DNA from: Lachnospiraceae bacterium 10-1
GTDB lineage: Bacteria; Bacillota; Clostridia; Lachnospirales; Lachnospiraceae
Length of the DNA stretch: 64,000 nucleotides
Direction: 5' to 3'
Assembly (NCBI GenBank): GCA_000403495.2
Contig: KE159820.1
Location: forward strand, 95,563 to 159,562
The notes under the pieces were generated by a model, which saw only the letters and a list, made by a program, of their open reading frames with translations, made no database searches and had not been told where the DNA came from. The first letter of the stretch is position 1. Every line of letters starts with the position of its first letter. The translations under genes were made by a program, and so were the position numbers. Positions 15,868 to 24,134 of the stretch are shown here, one piece after another.

Positions 15868-15918
15868 AAGTAAACACCACCCTTTTCTTTTTTTATATTA
15901 TAGCACCCAATCGGGACA

Positions 15919-17067
15919 CTAGATACTTTTATTTGGCAAAAATGCCGATTCAATATAATAGTCTATAAACTTCATTGCAATACCTGCAGCTGATGCTTCC
16001 TGTTTCACCTGACAGCCTTTCAGATATGTAACATCCTGGTCAAACATGCTGTAATTTAAAACCCGTTTTCTCAGATCACCCATATATTTTTCTATAAAAC
16101 CTCCTACATATCCTCCTAAAATAACATCACTGTCAAAAATATTTCTAAGGTTATTGACTGTTAATGCAAGATCCTCTAAATATTCATCCCAGATATGTAA
16201 AAACTTTTTATTTTTTTCATCCAACTCTTGAAAAAATCTTGTCAGATTGCCGCCTGCCGCATCGCTAAGCAGCTTTGCCGAACAGTACGCATCCACACAC
16301 CCAACCCGCCCACAGTAACAATGCCTGCCATTTATTTTTAAAAGCATGTGTCCAAATTCTGCGCTCCGGTATGCATTGCCCTCATAAATTCTTCCATTTA
16401 AGAATATCGCTCCTCCTACTGTATTACTAAGAGATAAATACACGGCATCCTTACTAGTGTTGCGCATTTCCGCCCATGCTGCGCTATTTGCATCATTTTC
16501 GTACAAAACAGGAAATGAAAACATCTGACTTATATTTTTCAAGCTGACATTCTCCACCTGTAATGCATGAGAACGCACAAGTATCTCTTTTTCCCTGTCA
16601 ATAATCCCAGGAAAAGAAATTCCTATGCCGAAAATCTGCTGCCTGTTTTGTACACAGGAATCAGCCAGAAAATCATCCATTTTTTTTACCAGATTTTCGA
16701 AATATTCCAATGTATTTTGAAATTTCATCCTTAAGCGTATTTTTTCAGTCACTTCTCCGCGCAGATTCACGACAACCATACCAATATGATTTGCTGTTAT
16801 GTCGATTCCTGCTGAATATCCCAGGCTGCCAGAAAGCGTCAGCTTTTTGGCTCTCCTCCCCCCGGTGGATTCAAAAGCTCCTACTTCCTCAATAACACCT
16901 TCTGTGATTAGCTCTTTTGTCATTGCCAGCACTGTAGGCATGCTAAGTGACAGCCCTTTTGCTATTTCATTTCTGGATACTTCTTTTTCTTTTGAGATAT
17001 ACTTTAAGATCCTCTGCCGGCTGCCCAAATCGGCCTTTTTCTCCTGATTTTTCATTCCTGCATCCAT
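15919..17067 (-). CDS. ROK-family transcriptional regulator
   Basis: A 382-residue repressor with an N-terminal winged helix (VSRNEIAKGLSLSMPTVLAMTKELITEGVIEE, residues about 30-62) and a ROK sugar-kinase-like domain. The domain keeps ENDANSAAWAE with the kinase aspartate and the zinc motif CYCGRVGCVDAYC. Such regulators usually sense a sugar or sugar phosphate. It is divergent from a second ROK gene and followed by the SDR gene, so it may control that enzyme. Confidence 0.88.
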   Translation of the reverse strand: MDAGMKNQEKKADLGSRQRILKYISKEKEVSRNEIAKGLSLSMPTVLAMTKELITEGVIEEVGAFESTGGRRAKKLTLSGSLGYSAGIDITANHIGMVVVNLRGEVTEKIRLRMKFQNTLEYFENLVKKMDDFLADSCVQNRQQIFGIGISFPGIIDREKEILVRSHALQVENVSLKNISQMFSFPVLYENDANSAAWAEMRNTSKDAVYLSLSNTVGGAIFLNGRIYEGNAYRSAEFGHMLLKINGRHCYCGRVGCVDAYCSAKLLSDAAGGNLTRFFQELDEKNKKFLHIWDEYLEDLALTVNNLRNIFDSDVILGGYVGGFIEKYMGDLRKRVLNYSMFDQDVTYLKGCQVKQEASAAGIAMKFIDYYIESAFLPNKSI

Positions 17068-17085
17068 TTCCCTTCTCTGTATTTA

Positions 17086-17114
17086 ATGTTACATGAAATA
17101 TCCTTTTTTTTCAA
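17086..17114 (-). promoter_or_regulatory. Promoter of the minus-strand ROK gene
   Basis: On the minus strand TTGAAA (17109-17114) and TAACAT (17086-17091) are 17 bases apart. It lies back to back with the promoter of the divergent ROK gene, so one bound repressor could affect both. Confidence 0.45.
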
Positions 17115-17136
17115 TGAATTCTTTTGACTTACTGCC

Positions 17137-17165
17137 TTGAGTTTCCCCTCTGTTTTTGTTACAAT
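17137..17165 (+). promoter_or_regulatory. Promoter of the plus-strand ROK gene
   Basis: TTGAGT (17137-17142) and TACAAT (17160-17165) are 17 bases apart, about 65 bases before the chosen start at 17232. This supports the internal ATG over the open-frame start at 17124, which lies upstream of the promoter. Confidence 0.55.
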
Positions 17166-17231
17166 AAGCATGTATTTTCATTGATTTTGAGTCCAAAAAA
17201 AGGGCCAAGTGAGAAAGGCACGGGTATAAAA

Positions 17232-18341
17232 ATGACAAATTCCGAACTTAAAAAATATAACCGCAGCCAAGTCTATCAAATCATTTACGAACACCGTACC
17301 ATTGCAAAATCTTCTATCACCTCAGAACTTCATTTAAGTTTCCCTACCATTTCCCAGCTTATTACAGAGCTTGAGGAAAACGGTCTGGTCACTAAAAATG
17401 GTTTTTTCGAATCAACAGGAGGACGCAAGCCCATTGTTTTCTCCTGTATCAGTGATGCGCGGATTGCTCTCGGAATTGAATTAATTAAAGAGCACTTCCA
17501 AATTACAGCAATTGATTTATATGGCGAAATATTATATGAAGAAGTTTATCATATTCCTTTTGAAAATAAAGAATCTTTCTTTCAACAGTTTGGTAAAATT
17601 GTAGGGCAGTTTATCATCAGCCATAACATTCCCGCCGAAAAGATCTTAGGCATTGGAATCGCTTTGCAGGGTTTGGTTTCTTTTGATAAAACAGCAATTA
17701 CATATGGAGCTATTCTAAAAAATAACGATCTGACAATTGACCGGTTTAAAAAATATCTAGATTATCCTATCATGTTGATTCACGATTCTGAAGCTGCTGC
17801 TACAGATACGCTTTGGAACTTCAGCAATATTAAAGATGCTTTATTTCTTTCCCTTAGCCGAAATATTGGCGGTGCATTGATTATTAACCGGCAGATACAC
17901 TGGGGTGCTTTTTATCCCAGCGGCCTGTTTGAACATATGACTCTCATTCCCAATGGCGCTGCCTGTTATTGTGGAAAAAAGGGCTGCCTTGAAGCCTACT
18001 GTTCCGTTAAGAATCTTTTGGAAGGACTGTCTCCTACACTTGATCTTTTTTTTGCGCACCTGCGGGAAGGTGAACAGCTTCACCAAATCCGCTGGAACCA
18101 ATTTCTGCTTAATTTATCTATTGCCATTGACAATTTGCAGATGGCTCTAAATTGCGATGTGATCTTAGGCGGCCATCTGGCACCATACTTAAATCAGGAA
18201 GATTTAAATACCCTTATTTTGCTTGTCACAAAAGACTCAGCATTTAACCAGGGACGTCCTGCCATTCATTTGTCCAAAAAATCCTGCATTGCACGCGGCG
18301 CTGCTCTTTACCAGATCAGGCAGTTTATTGATTCTGTTTAA
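17232..18341 (+). CDS. ROK-family transcriptional regulator (second copy)
   Basis: A 369-residue regulator: N-terminal winged helix (IAKSSITSELHLSFPTISQLITELEENGLVTK), then a ROK domain with zinc motif CYCGKKGCLEAYC. The kinase loop is altered to IHDSEAAATD where the family has ENDAN, so it is unlikely to phosphorylate sugar. It is related to its divergent neighbour along its length. The start is ATG 17232; the open frame upstream to 17124 has no ribosome site and covers the promoter. Its 3' end overlaps the convergent sulfatase-maturase gene by 17 bases. It may regulate the sulfatase cluster. Confidence 0.85.
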   Translation: MTNSELKKYNRSQVYQIIYEHRTIAKSSITSELHLSFPTISQLITELEENGLVTKNGFFESTGGRKPIVFSCISDARIALGIELIKEHFQITAIDLYGEILYEEVYHIPFENKESFFQQFGKIVGQFIISHNIPAEKILGIGIALQGLVSFDKTAITYGAILKNNDLTIDRFKKYLDYPIMLIHDSEAAATDTLWNFSNIKDALFLSLSRNIGGALIINRQIHWGAFYPSGLFEHMTLIPNGAACYCGKKGCLEAYCSVKNLLEGLSPTLDLFFAHLREGEQLHQIRWNQFLLNLSIAIDNLQMALNCDVILGGHLAPYLNQEDLNTLILLVTKDSAFNQGRPAIHLSKKSCIARGAALYQIRQFIDSV

Positions 18342-19446
18342 CAGATTCAGCAACCATTTTTAACTTATTCAGGCATTGATCAAAAAACATTTGATAGCCC
18401 GCACAAAAATAATTTTCATACATATCTGTGCCTTTTATGACATCTCTATTGCGCTGGCACCCTGCCCTGCATATTTTAAAGTATTTGCAGTTTTTACAGG
18501 CATCGGAAATTTTAAGAGAGCGCTGGACAAATCCAGTCTCTTCCCGCTTTTTATCCAAATCTGCCAGTCTATTTGCATTTAAATTCCCCAGCTTATACTC
18601 ATCTATCATGTAAAAGTCACATGGATACGCACTTCCATCCGCCTCCACTACCGTTTGTATTCCACAAACGCCCCGCTGATCACAGGCTTCTGGATAATAC
18701 CCTAAAAGAATTCCTACATAATTTTCGAATTGACGTATATAAGGCTGTCTTCCCTTCTTCCAGTCCTCAAACCACAATTCAAACAGTGTAATGAGAAATT
18801 CTCCATACTGATCCGGAGTAAGCCCGTAAGAATGATTTCCATGTCCCTCTCCTAAAGGATCAATACAGGCAATATACTGCTGATACCTCCATCCTTTTCC
18901 TGCATAACTATAATAAATTTTTCTGATATTTTTAACTACTTCTCCTGTAACTACCGTTAAAATATTAAAGGAAACTCCATATTTATCCAGCAGCTTTATA
19001 TTTTCTGAAATCTCATTAAAAGTCCCTTGCCCGTCAGCCTTATGTCGATACCTGTCATGGATGTCTAAAGTACCGTCCACTGAAACTCCAACAAGAAATT
19101 GATTTTCCCTGAAAAATTGGCACCATTTCTCATCTATCAAAGAGCCATTTGTTTGAAATGCATTTATCACTTCAACATTGTTTTTATTATATTGCTTTTG
19201 AAGAGCAATAGCCCTGCGGAAAAAATCGATTCCCCGCAAAGAAGGCTCTCCTCCCTGAAATGCATATGTGATAGATCCTTCTGCATGAAGAATTGTTTTT
19301 CGAATAACATTTTTCAATGTATTCTCTGTCATAAACCCATAATTCTGCTGCAACCGTTTCTTTGATTCATCACAATAAAAACAATAATCGCATTTCATAT
19401 TACATAAACCGGAAGCCGGTTTGATCAATACACTTAAGGGAGGCAT
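18325..19446 (-). CDS. Anaerobic sulfatase-maturating enzyme (radical SAM, SPASM)
   Basis: A 373-residue radical SAM enzyme. The N-terminal CNMKCDYCFYC holds the CX3CX2C cluster site; AFQGGEPSLRG is the SAM-binding GGEP motif. The C-terminal half has the SPASM cysteines (CDQRGVCG, YPCDFY, CKNCKYFKICRAGCQRN). Layout and length match anSME, which oxidises the active-site Cys or Ser of sulfatases to formylglycine without oxygen. It lies 101 bases downstream of a Cys-type sulfatase gene, its obvious client. A hairpin in that gap may lower its expression. Confidence 0.93.
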   Translation of the reverse strand: MPPLSVLIKPASGLCNMKCDYCFYCDESKKRLQQNYGFMTENTLKNVIRKTILHAEGSITYAFQGGEPSLRGIDFFRRAIALQKQYNKNNVEVINAFQTNGSLIDEKWCQFFRENQFLVGVSVDGTLDIHDRYRHKADGQGTFNEISENIKLLDKYGVSFNILTVVTGEVVKNIRKIYYSYAGKGWRYQQYIACIDPLGEGHGNHSYGLTPDQYGEFLITLFELWFEDWKKGRQPYIRQFENYVGILLGYYPEACDQRGVCGIQTVVEADGSAYPCDFYMIDEYKLGNLNANRLADLDKKREETGFVQRSLKISDACKNCKYFKICRAGCQRNRDVIKGTDMYENYFCAGYQMFFDQCLNKLKMVAESVKQNQ

Positions 19447-19484
19447 CTTTTCATCTCCTTTGCAAAATTACTTTCTTCATTATA

Positions 19485-19520
19485 AAACAGACTGCAGTAT
19501 GGTGAATCCACAGTCTGTTT
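19485..19520 (-). terminator. Intergenic hairpin between sulfatase and maturase
   Basis: AAACAGACTG (19485-19494) and CAGTCTGTTT (19511-19520) form a perfect ten-pair stem with a 16-base loop. On the minus strand the stem ends in TTTT followed by ATAATG. It could be a partial terminator or a processing site that sets the ratio of sulfatase to maturase. Confidence 0.5.
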
Positions 19521-19547
19521 CTTTTACAATATAATTGTCCATTACGA

Positions 19548-21026
19548 CTAAAAACTGTATAGTCTGTGCATGGAATTATCCATGTTACATAAAACCGTAT
19601 GGCTGTAGCTCTTTTGTATTAATTTTGCTTTTAGTAAACCATACTTTTCATCATCCCACAAATTCATAAATTCTTCAGGATCTACATCAAGGTCATATAA
19701 TTCCCCATATTCTTTTCCATGGTAGCAGATTAGTTTGTATCTTCCGTCAAAATACATAGTTGCATCTATGTCTTCATGGGTTCCCTTAAGGGAATGATAA
19801 AATTCTGAATATACGGCATCCTTAAAGTAATGAGGATCAGCTTCACCTGTAAGTATTTTATAAAAGCTTTTTCCCTGCATAAAATAAGGTACTTCCAGGC
19901 CGGCAGCTTCCATAAGCGTTGGCGCAATATCCACCAGTTCCACTAAACCGTCACATTTTACATCCTGCTTAAAAACAGAAGGACAGGAAATAATCAACGG
20001 AATATGAACCAGTGCTTCATAAAAATATGCCCCTTTCCAATATAATCCATGATCGCCATTCATTTCTCCGTGGTCACTCATGAAAATAACAATTGTATGG
20101 TCGCGTTGGCCAGATTCCTCCAGATAATCAAGAAGCCTGCCCAGCTGGTCATCTATCAATTCTATCTCCGCATAATAATCACGAAAATGCTCTCTTTTTT
20201 CCTCTTCACTTAAATTTCCAATCGGTTCAGCCTGTCCATCCTGTCCCCCATAAATTACATCTTTTTGCTGATGAGGCGGTTTATTGTTCATTTCCCCGTC
20301 CTTCCAAAGAGGAAGAGGCATATCTTCTATTTTCAGACGATCCTTATACTCCTGTGGCGGATCTAGCGGCGGATGAGGATCAAAGGGATTAATGCTTATC
20401 AGCCAGGGAGTTGACTCGCTGCGGTTATTTTCTATAAATTCTATCGCTTTCTCCACGCAAAATGTTGTCTGATGGTACTTGGCCGGCACCCCTACCTGCT
20501 TTCCGGAAAAAGCCGGATTTGCCTTAGGCGGCCATGTTGCCATAGTCATAAATTTTCCACCATAAATATCTTCCCAGCGTACACCTTTTTCTGCCAGCCA
20601 GGTTTGATATTTATTCTCTCCTTCAGCCCAGTCATTATGGGGATGATGGCTGTACTCAAAATACGTATATCCATCATCTGTACGTTTTTCTACCTTCCCT
20701 TCTGCTGATGTCAAATGAAGTTTTCCGGTCAGTCCGCAGGTATATCCGTTATCTGCAAGAAGTCTTGTAACCAGTTTTTCATCCTTTGAAAACTTATCGT
20801 TTCCGTTAAAAATAGTTTTAGTGCTTCTCGGATACCGCCCTGTTAAAAAGCATGCCCGACTGGGCGTACAAACCGGCGATTGCGTATATGCCCTTGTAAA
20901 TGCCACGCCTGTCTTTACCAGACGGTCAATATTGGGCGTTTTAATATAAGAATTACCAAGGCTGTGAATCGTATCCCAGCGCTGTTGATCTGTGCAAAAC
21001 CATACTACATTTAATTTCTTATTCAA
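19548..21026 (-). CDS. Cys-type sulfatase, cytosolic
   Basis: A 492-residue sulfatase. VWFCTDQQRWDT carries the metal aspartate pair; the modification site is CTPSR (in SPVCTPSRACFLTGRYP), a Cys-type C-X-P-S-R motif; FMSDHGEMNGDHGLYWKG gives the second metal site. There is no signal peptide, so it should act in the cytosol on an imported sulfate ester. I favour TTG at 21026, eight bases after AGGTGG and two bases after the ATPase stop; GTG at 21038 is the alternative. It ends an ABC-importer operon and precedes its maturase. The substrate is unknown. Confidence 0.92.
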   Translation of the reverse strand: MNKKLNVVWFCTDQQRWDTIHSLGNSYIKTPNIDRLVKTGVAFTRAYTQSPVCTPSRACFLTGRYPRSTKTIFNGNDKFSKDEKLVTRLLADNGYTCGLTGKLHLTSAEGKVEKRTDDGYTYFEYSHHPHNDWAEGENKYQTWLAEKGVRWEDIYGGKFMTMATWPPKANPAFSGKQVGVPAKYHQTTFCVEKAIEFIENNRSESTPWLISINPFDPHPPLDPPQEYKDRLKIEDMPLPLWKDGEMNNKPPHQQKDVIYGGQDGQAEPIGNLSEEEKREHFRDYYAEIELIDDQLGRLLDYLEESGQRDHTIVIFMSDHGEMNGDHGLYWKGAYFYEALVHIPLIISCPSVFKQDVKCDGLVELVDIAPTLMEAAGLEVPYFMQGKSFYKILTGEADPHYFKDAVYSEFYHSLKGTHEDIDATMYFDGRYKLICYHGKEYGELYDLDVDPEEFMNLWDDEKYGLLKAKLIQKSYSHTVLCNMDNSMHRLYSF

Positions 21027-21028
21027 CC

Positions 21029-21772
21029 TTACCACCACCTTATAAGTTCCGTAACCTGATTACGAAGTTCAACAAATTTAGGAGACGCTATATCACGAGG
21101 ACGTGGAAGATCATTTACCAGTGTTTCCTTCACAGTTGTGGGTTTATTTGTAAGCACCATGATCTTATTGCCCAGATATACTGCCTCTTCAATATTATGT
21201 GTAATAAAAATAACCGTTGTTTTCGTCATTTCCCAAAGCTTAACCAGTTCATCTTCCAACTTAAAACGTAATTCAATGTCTAACTGTCCATAGGGCTCAT
21301 CCATAAGTAAAAGTTCCGGTTCTGTCGCAAAGGCCCTGGCAATACTAACCCTTTGAAGCATACTTGCTGAAAGCTGCTTGGGATAATAATTTCTGTATTT
21401 TGTCAATCCTACAATATCCAGATATTTCTCCACCCGTTCCTTTTTTTCTCCAGAAGATATTTTTTTCAAATTTAAACCAAATCGAACATTTTCTTCCACT
21501 GTCAGCCAGGGCATGGTTGAGTCTCCCTGAAAAATGTAGGCAATATTTTGTTCTTTTGTATTTACCTGCTTTCCATCCAATAAAATTTCACCGGATGTAA
21601 TCTGATAAATATTTACAAGGCTGTTAAGAAATGTAGTTTTGCCACATCCTGTAGGTCCCACTACGCACAAAAGATCTCCATCCATAACCTCAAACGAAAC
21701 ATCATTCAGTACAAGCAGATCTCCAAATTTTTTTGTTAAGTGATTTACACTTACTTTTACATTATCGCTCAT
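21029..21772 (-). CDS. ABC importer ATPase A, SsuB/TauB-like, degenerate signature
   Basis: A 247-residue ATPase of the nitrate/sulfonate/taurine importer family. Walker A GPTGCGKTT, Walker B LLLMDEPYGQLD and switch histidine FITHNIEEA are intact, but the ABC signature reads LSASM in place of LSGGQ. The neighbouring ATPase has the opposite pattern (good signature, no switch histidine), so the two probably pair to give one normal and one dead ATP site. The gene starts one base after the stop of that ATPase gene. Confidence 0.9.
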   Translation of the reverse strand: MSDNVKVSVNHLTKKFGDLLVLNDVSFEVMDGDLLCVVGPTGCGKTTFLNSLVNIYQITSGEILLDGKQVNTKEQNIAYIFQGDSTMPWLTVEENVRFGLNLKKISSGEKKERVEKYLDIVGLTKYRNYYPKQLSASMLQRVSIARAFATEPELLLMDEPYGQLDIELRFKLEDELVKLWEMTKTTVIFITHNIEEAVYLGNKIMVLTNKPTTVKETLVNDLPRPRDIASPKFVELRNQVTELIRWW

Positions 21773-21773
21773 T

Positions 21774-22559
21774 TTAACCCTCCAACTGTGAACTGTCCAG
21801 TATTCCTGTTATTTCTTTGCGGAGTGCTAAAAATTCTTCAGAAACCAGATCCCGCGGTCTTGGCAAGTCAATCCTGTACTCTTTTTTTACCGTGGCAGGA
21901 CAATTTGTCAAAACAATGATTCTGTCCGCAAGATAGATTGCCTCCTCAATATTATTTGTTACAAAAATTACCGTTCTCTTTTCGCTACTCCAGATTCTTT
22001 GCAGTTCTTCCTGCATCATATAGCGAGTCTGTGCATCCAGCGCGCCAAAAGGCTCATCCATAAGCATTACTTCCGGCTCGTTACAATATGCCCTGGCAAT
22101 ACCCACGCGCTGCTTCATTCCTCCTGAAAGCTGCACCGGAAAGGATTTCTCAAATCCATTCAGTCCAACAAGATCAATATATTTTTGTGCGTGTTTCTGC
22201 CTCTCTTTTTTATTTACCCCTTTAATTTTCAATCCGTATTCAACATTCTGCATGGCCGTCATCCAGGGAAATAAGGAAATAGACTGAAATACTACTCCCC
22301 GGGAAACATCAGGTTTTTCTATTTTTTTCCCGTCTGCCAGCATTTTACCTGTTGTAGCGCTTTCAAATCCTGCTATCATATTAATAATCGTAGTTTTCCC
22401 ACACTGCCCTGGTCCGAAAAGAACAAGAAATTCATTTTCTTCTGCCGAAAAATTCAGATTACGGACAACCTCATGTTCTCCCTCAGGTGTCTGAAAAACC
22501 TTACCAACATTAACACAGTCAATTATCGTTTTTATCTTCCGCTCTTGTTCCATCGGCAC
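21774..22559 (-). CDS. ABC importer ATPase B, SsuB/TauB-like, switch histidine replaced
   Basis: A 261-residue ATPase. Walker A is GPGQCGKTT, the signature is canonical (LSGGMKQR) and Walker B is VMLMDEPFGALD, but the switch position reads VTNNIEEA, with asparagine for histidine. It complements the defect in ATPase A. The start is GTG 22559 or ATG 22553, and the gene overlaps the upstream permease by up to 28 bases. The protein should sit under the two permeases of the same operon. Confidence 0.9.
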   Translation of the reverse strand: MPMEQERKIKTIIDCVNVGKVFQTPEGEHEVVRNLNFSAEENEFLVLFGPGQCGKTTIINMIAGFESATTGKMLADGKKIEKPDVSRGVVFQSISLFPWMTAMQNVEYGLKIKGVNKKERQKHAQKYIDLVGLNGFEKSFPVQLSGGMKQRVGIARAYCNEPEVMLMDEPFGALDAQTRYMMQEELQRIWSSEKRTVIFVTNNIEEAIYLADRIIVLTNCPATVKKEYRIDLPRPRDLVSEEFLALRKEITGILDSSQLEG

Positions 22560-23317
22560 ATAACTCCTTCAATTGTTCTCATGATACAGGTCAAAACAAA
22601 ACCACCAATACCAATCATGATAATGCCTGCAAGTATCTGAGTCATATTATTATTATCCATACCTGCCTGAATAATCCAGCCAAGTCCATTTTCAGCCTTT
22701 ATCATTTCGGCAGCTACCACACTGGCCCAGCTACAGGAAATTCCCACCTGCAGGCCTGCAAATATAGCAGGAACAGACGCTGGTATCACGATTGTCCTGA
22801 AAATCTGTCCTTCTTTTGCCCCAAGCATACGTGCAGCATTAATTACCTGTGGATCAACATTTGCCGAACCTGTCATTGCATTTAATGTTGTATTGGCAAA
22901 TGCAGCCAATATAATTAAAAATATTTTTGCCTGCTCACCAAGCCCTAACCAGATAATAGAGATTGGTATCCATGCAATAGGGGGAATTGGGCGGATAATG
23001 CGGTACAAGGGATTAAAAATTGCTTTAGCCAGCTCATAACGCCCCATCAAAAGCCCCAGAGAGACGCCAAGCATCGATCCAATGCAAAAACCAATCAGCA
23101 CTCTGCGTAAGCTGTTAAATGTATGCATTATCAAGCTGCATTTTCCAACTGTACCTGTAATATACCCGCCCATAGCCTTAAGCACGGTTCCCGGATTTGG
23201 CAGAAGGTTTCCAAGATCTGTCTTCTGCGTTGCCCACCACCACAATCCTAAAAATGCTCCTATAGAAATTATTGCACATAAAACTGACAGTAGTCGTTCT
23301 TTTACCTTATCGTTCAT
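22532..23317 (-). CDS. ABC importer permease, SsuC/TauC-like (second)
   Basis: A 261-residue membrane protein with about six helices. The EAA-type loop for contact with the ATPase is NAARMLGAKEGQIFRTIVIPASVPAIFAGL (about residues 160-190), typical of the nitrate/taurine/sulfonate family. Its start overlaps the stop of the upstream permease (ATGA), indicating translational coupling. Two different permeases in one operon suggest a heterodimeric channel, which is uncommon in this family, where one gene usually serves both positions. Confidence 0.9.
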   Translation of the reverse strand: MNDKVKERLLSVLCAIISIGAFLGLWWWATQKTDLGNLLPNPGTVLKAMGGYITGTVGKCSLIMHTFNSLRRVLIGFCIGSMLGVSLGLLMGRYELAKAIFNPLYRIIRPIPPIAWIPISIIWLGLGEQAKIFLIILAAFANTTLNAMTGSANVDPQVINAARMLGAKEGQIFRTIVIPASVPAIFAGLQVGISCSWASVVAAEMIKAENGLGWIIQAGMDNNNMTQILAGIIMIGIGGFVLTCIMRTIEGVMCRWNKSGR

Positions 23318-24105
23318 TCCGCATTCATTCCTTTCGCAACTTTCCTTTCCAGATAGTGCAAAACCGTATCAAGCACAAGGCCTACTATTCCAATCATCAG
23401 CATACCTACAAACACCAGCGCCGGTTTTGAAGAATAGCGCCCCTGCTGAATCATATACCCTAAACCTTCGGACGCTGCCAGCAATTCCGCTGCAACAAGA
23501 GCCATCCATGCTGCTCCCATAGCCACTCTTAAGCCTGTAAAAATCATTGGAAGAGCCGTAGGAACCGCAATCCTGAACAGCTTCTGGATATTCGTAGCGC
23601 CAAATACATCCCCTACCCACAAATGCTCTTCTTTCGTCTGCCTGATACCTGTATAACTGTTTACGATACAGGCAACTGCTGTGCTTAAAAAAATTACAGC
23701 CGCCTTAGAAGTGATTCCTATTCCGAAAAGAAGTATAAACATTGGGATCCATGCAAGTCCGGGAACTGGACGGATCAGGTCGAAAAGAGGTCTCACAAGG
23801 CGATCCACCCATTTCGACCATGCCATCATAATTCCCACTGGAACCCCAAACAAAACCCCAAGAAAATATCCCAAAAGGGCCACTTTTAAGCTTGAAATCA
23901 AATGAACCGGCAACGTTGCTCCATCAGGCGCTTTTGTATACAGTTTTTGAATAAAAGTTTTTACCACTGTGAGCGGTCCGGGAAAAACTGTTTCCGCCTT
24001 CAAGTGCAATACATTTATACACAAATACCAAACTATGACCACAAAAGAGACTGAGCATATTGAAATTAATGTATATTTCCATTTTTTATTTTTTGCCTTC
24101 ATCAT
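23314..24105 (-). CDS. ABC importer permease, SsuC/TauC-like (first)
   Basis: A 263-residue membrane protein with about six helices and the coupling loop VGDVFGATNIQKLFRIAVPTALPMIFTGL. It begins 30 bases after the lipoprotein gene and overlaps the next permease gene by four bases. It is homologous to that permease but clearly divergent, so the duplication is not recent. It should form half of the membrane channel. Confidence 0.9.
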   Translation of the reverse strand: MMKAKNKKWKYTLISICSVSFVVIVWYLCINVLHLKAETVFPGPLTVVKTFIQKLYTKAPDGATLPVHLISSLKVALLGYFLGVLFGVPVGIMMAWSKWVDRLVRPLFDLIRPVPGLAWIPMFILLFGIGITSKAAVIFLSTAVACIVNSYTGIRQTKEEHLWVGDVFGATNIQKLFRIAVPTALPMIFTGLRVAMGAAWMALVAAELLAASEGLGYMIQQGRYSSKPALVFVGMLMIGIVGLVLDTVLHYLERKVAKGMNAE

Positions 24106-24134
24106 TCACATCTCCAACTTTCATCTTCATCAAG

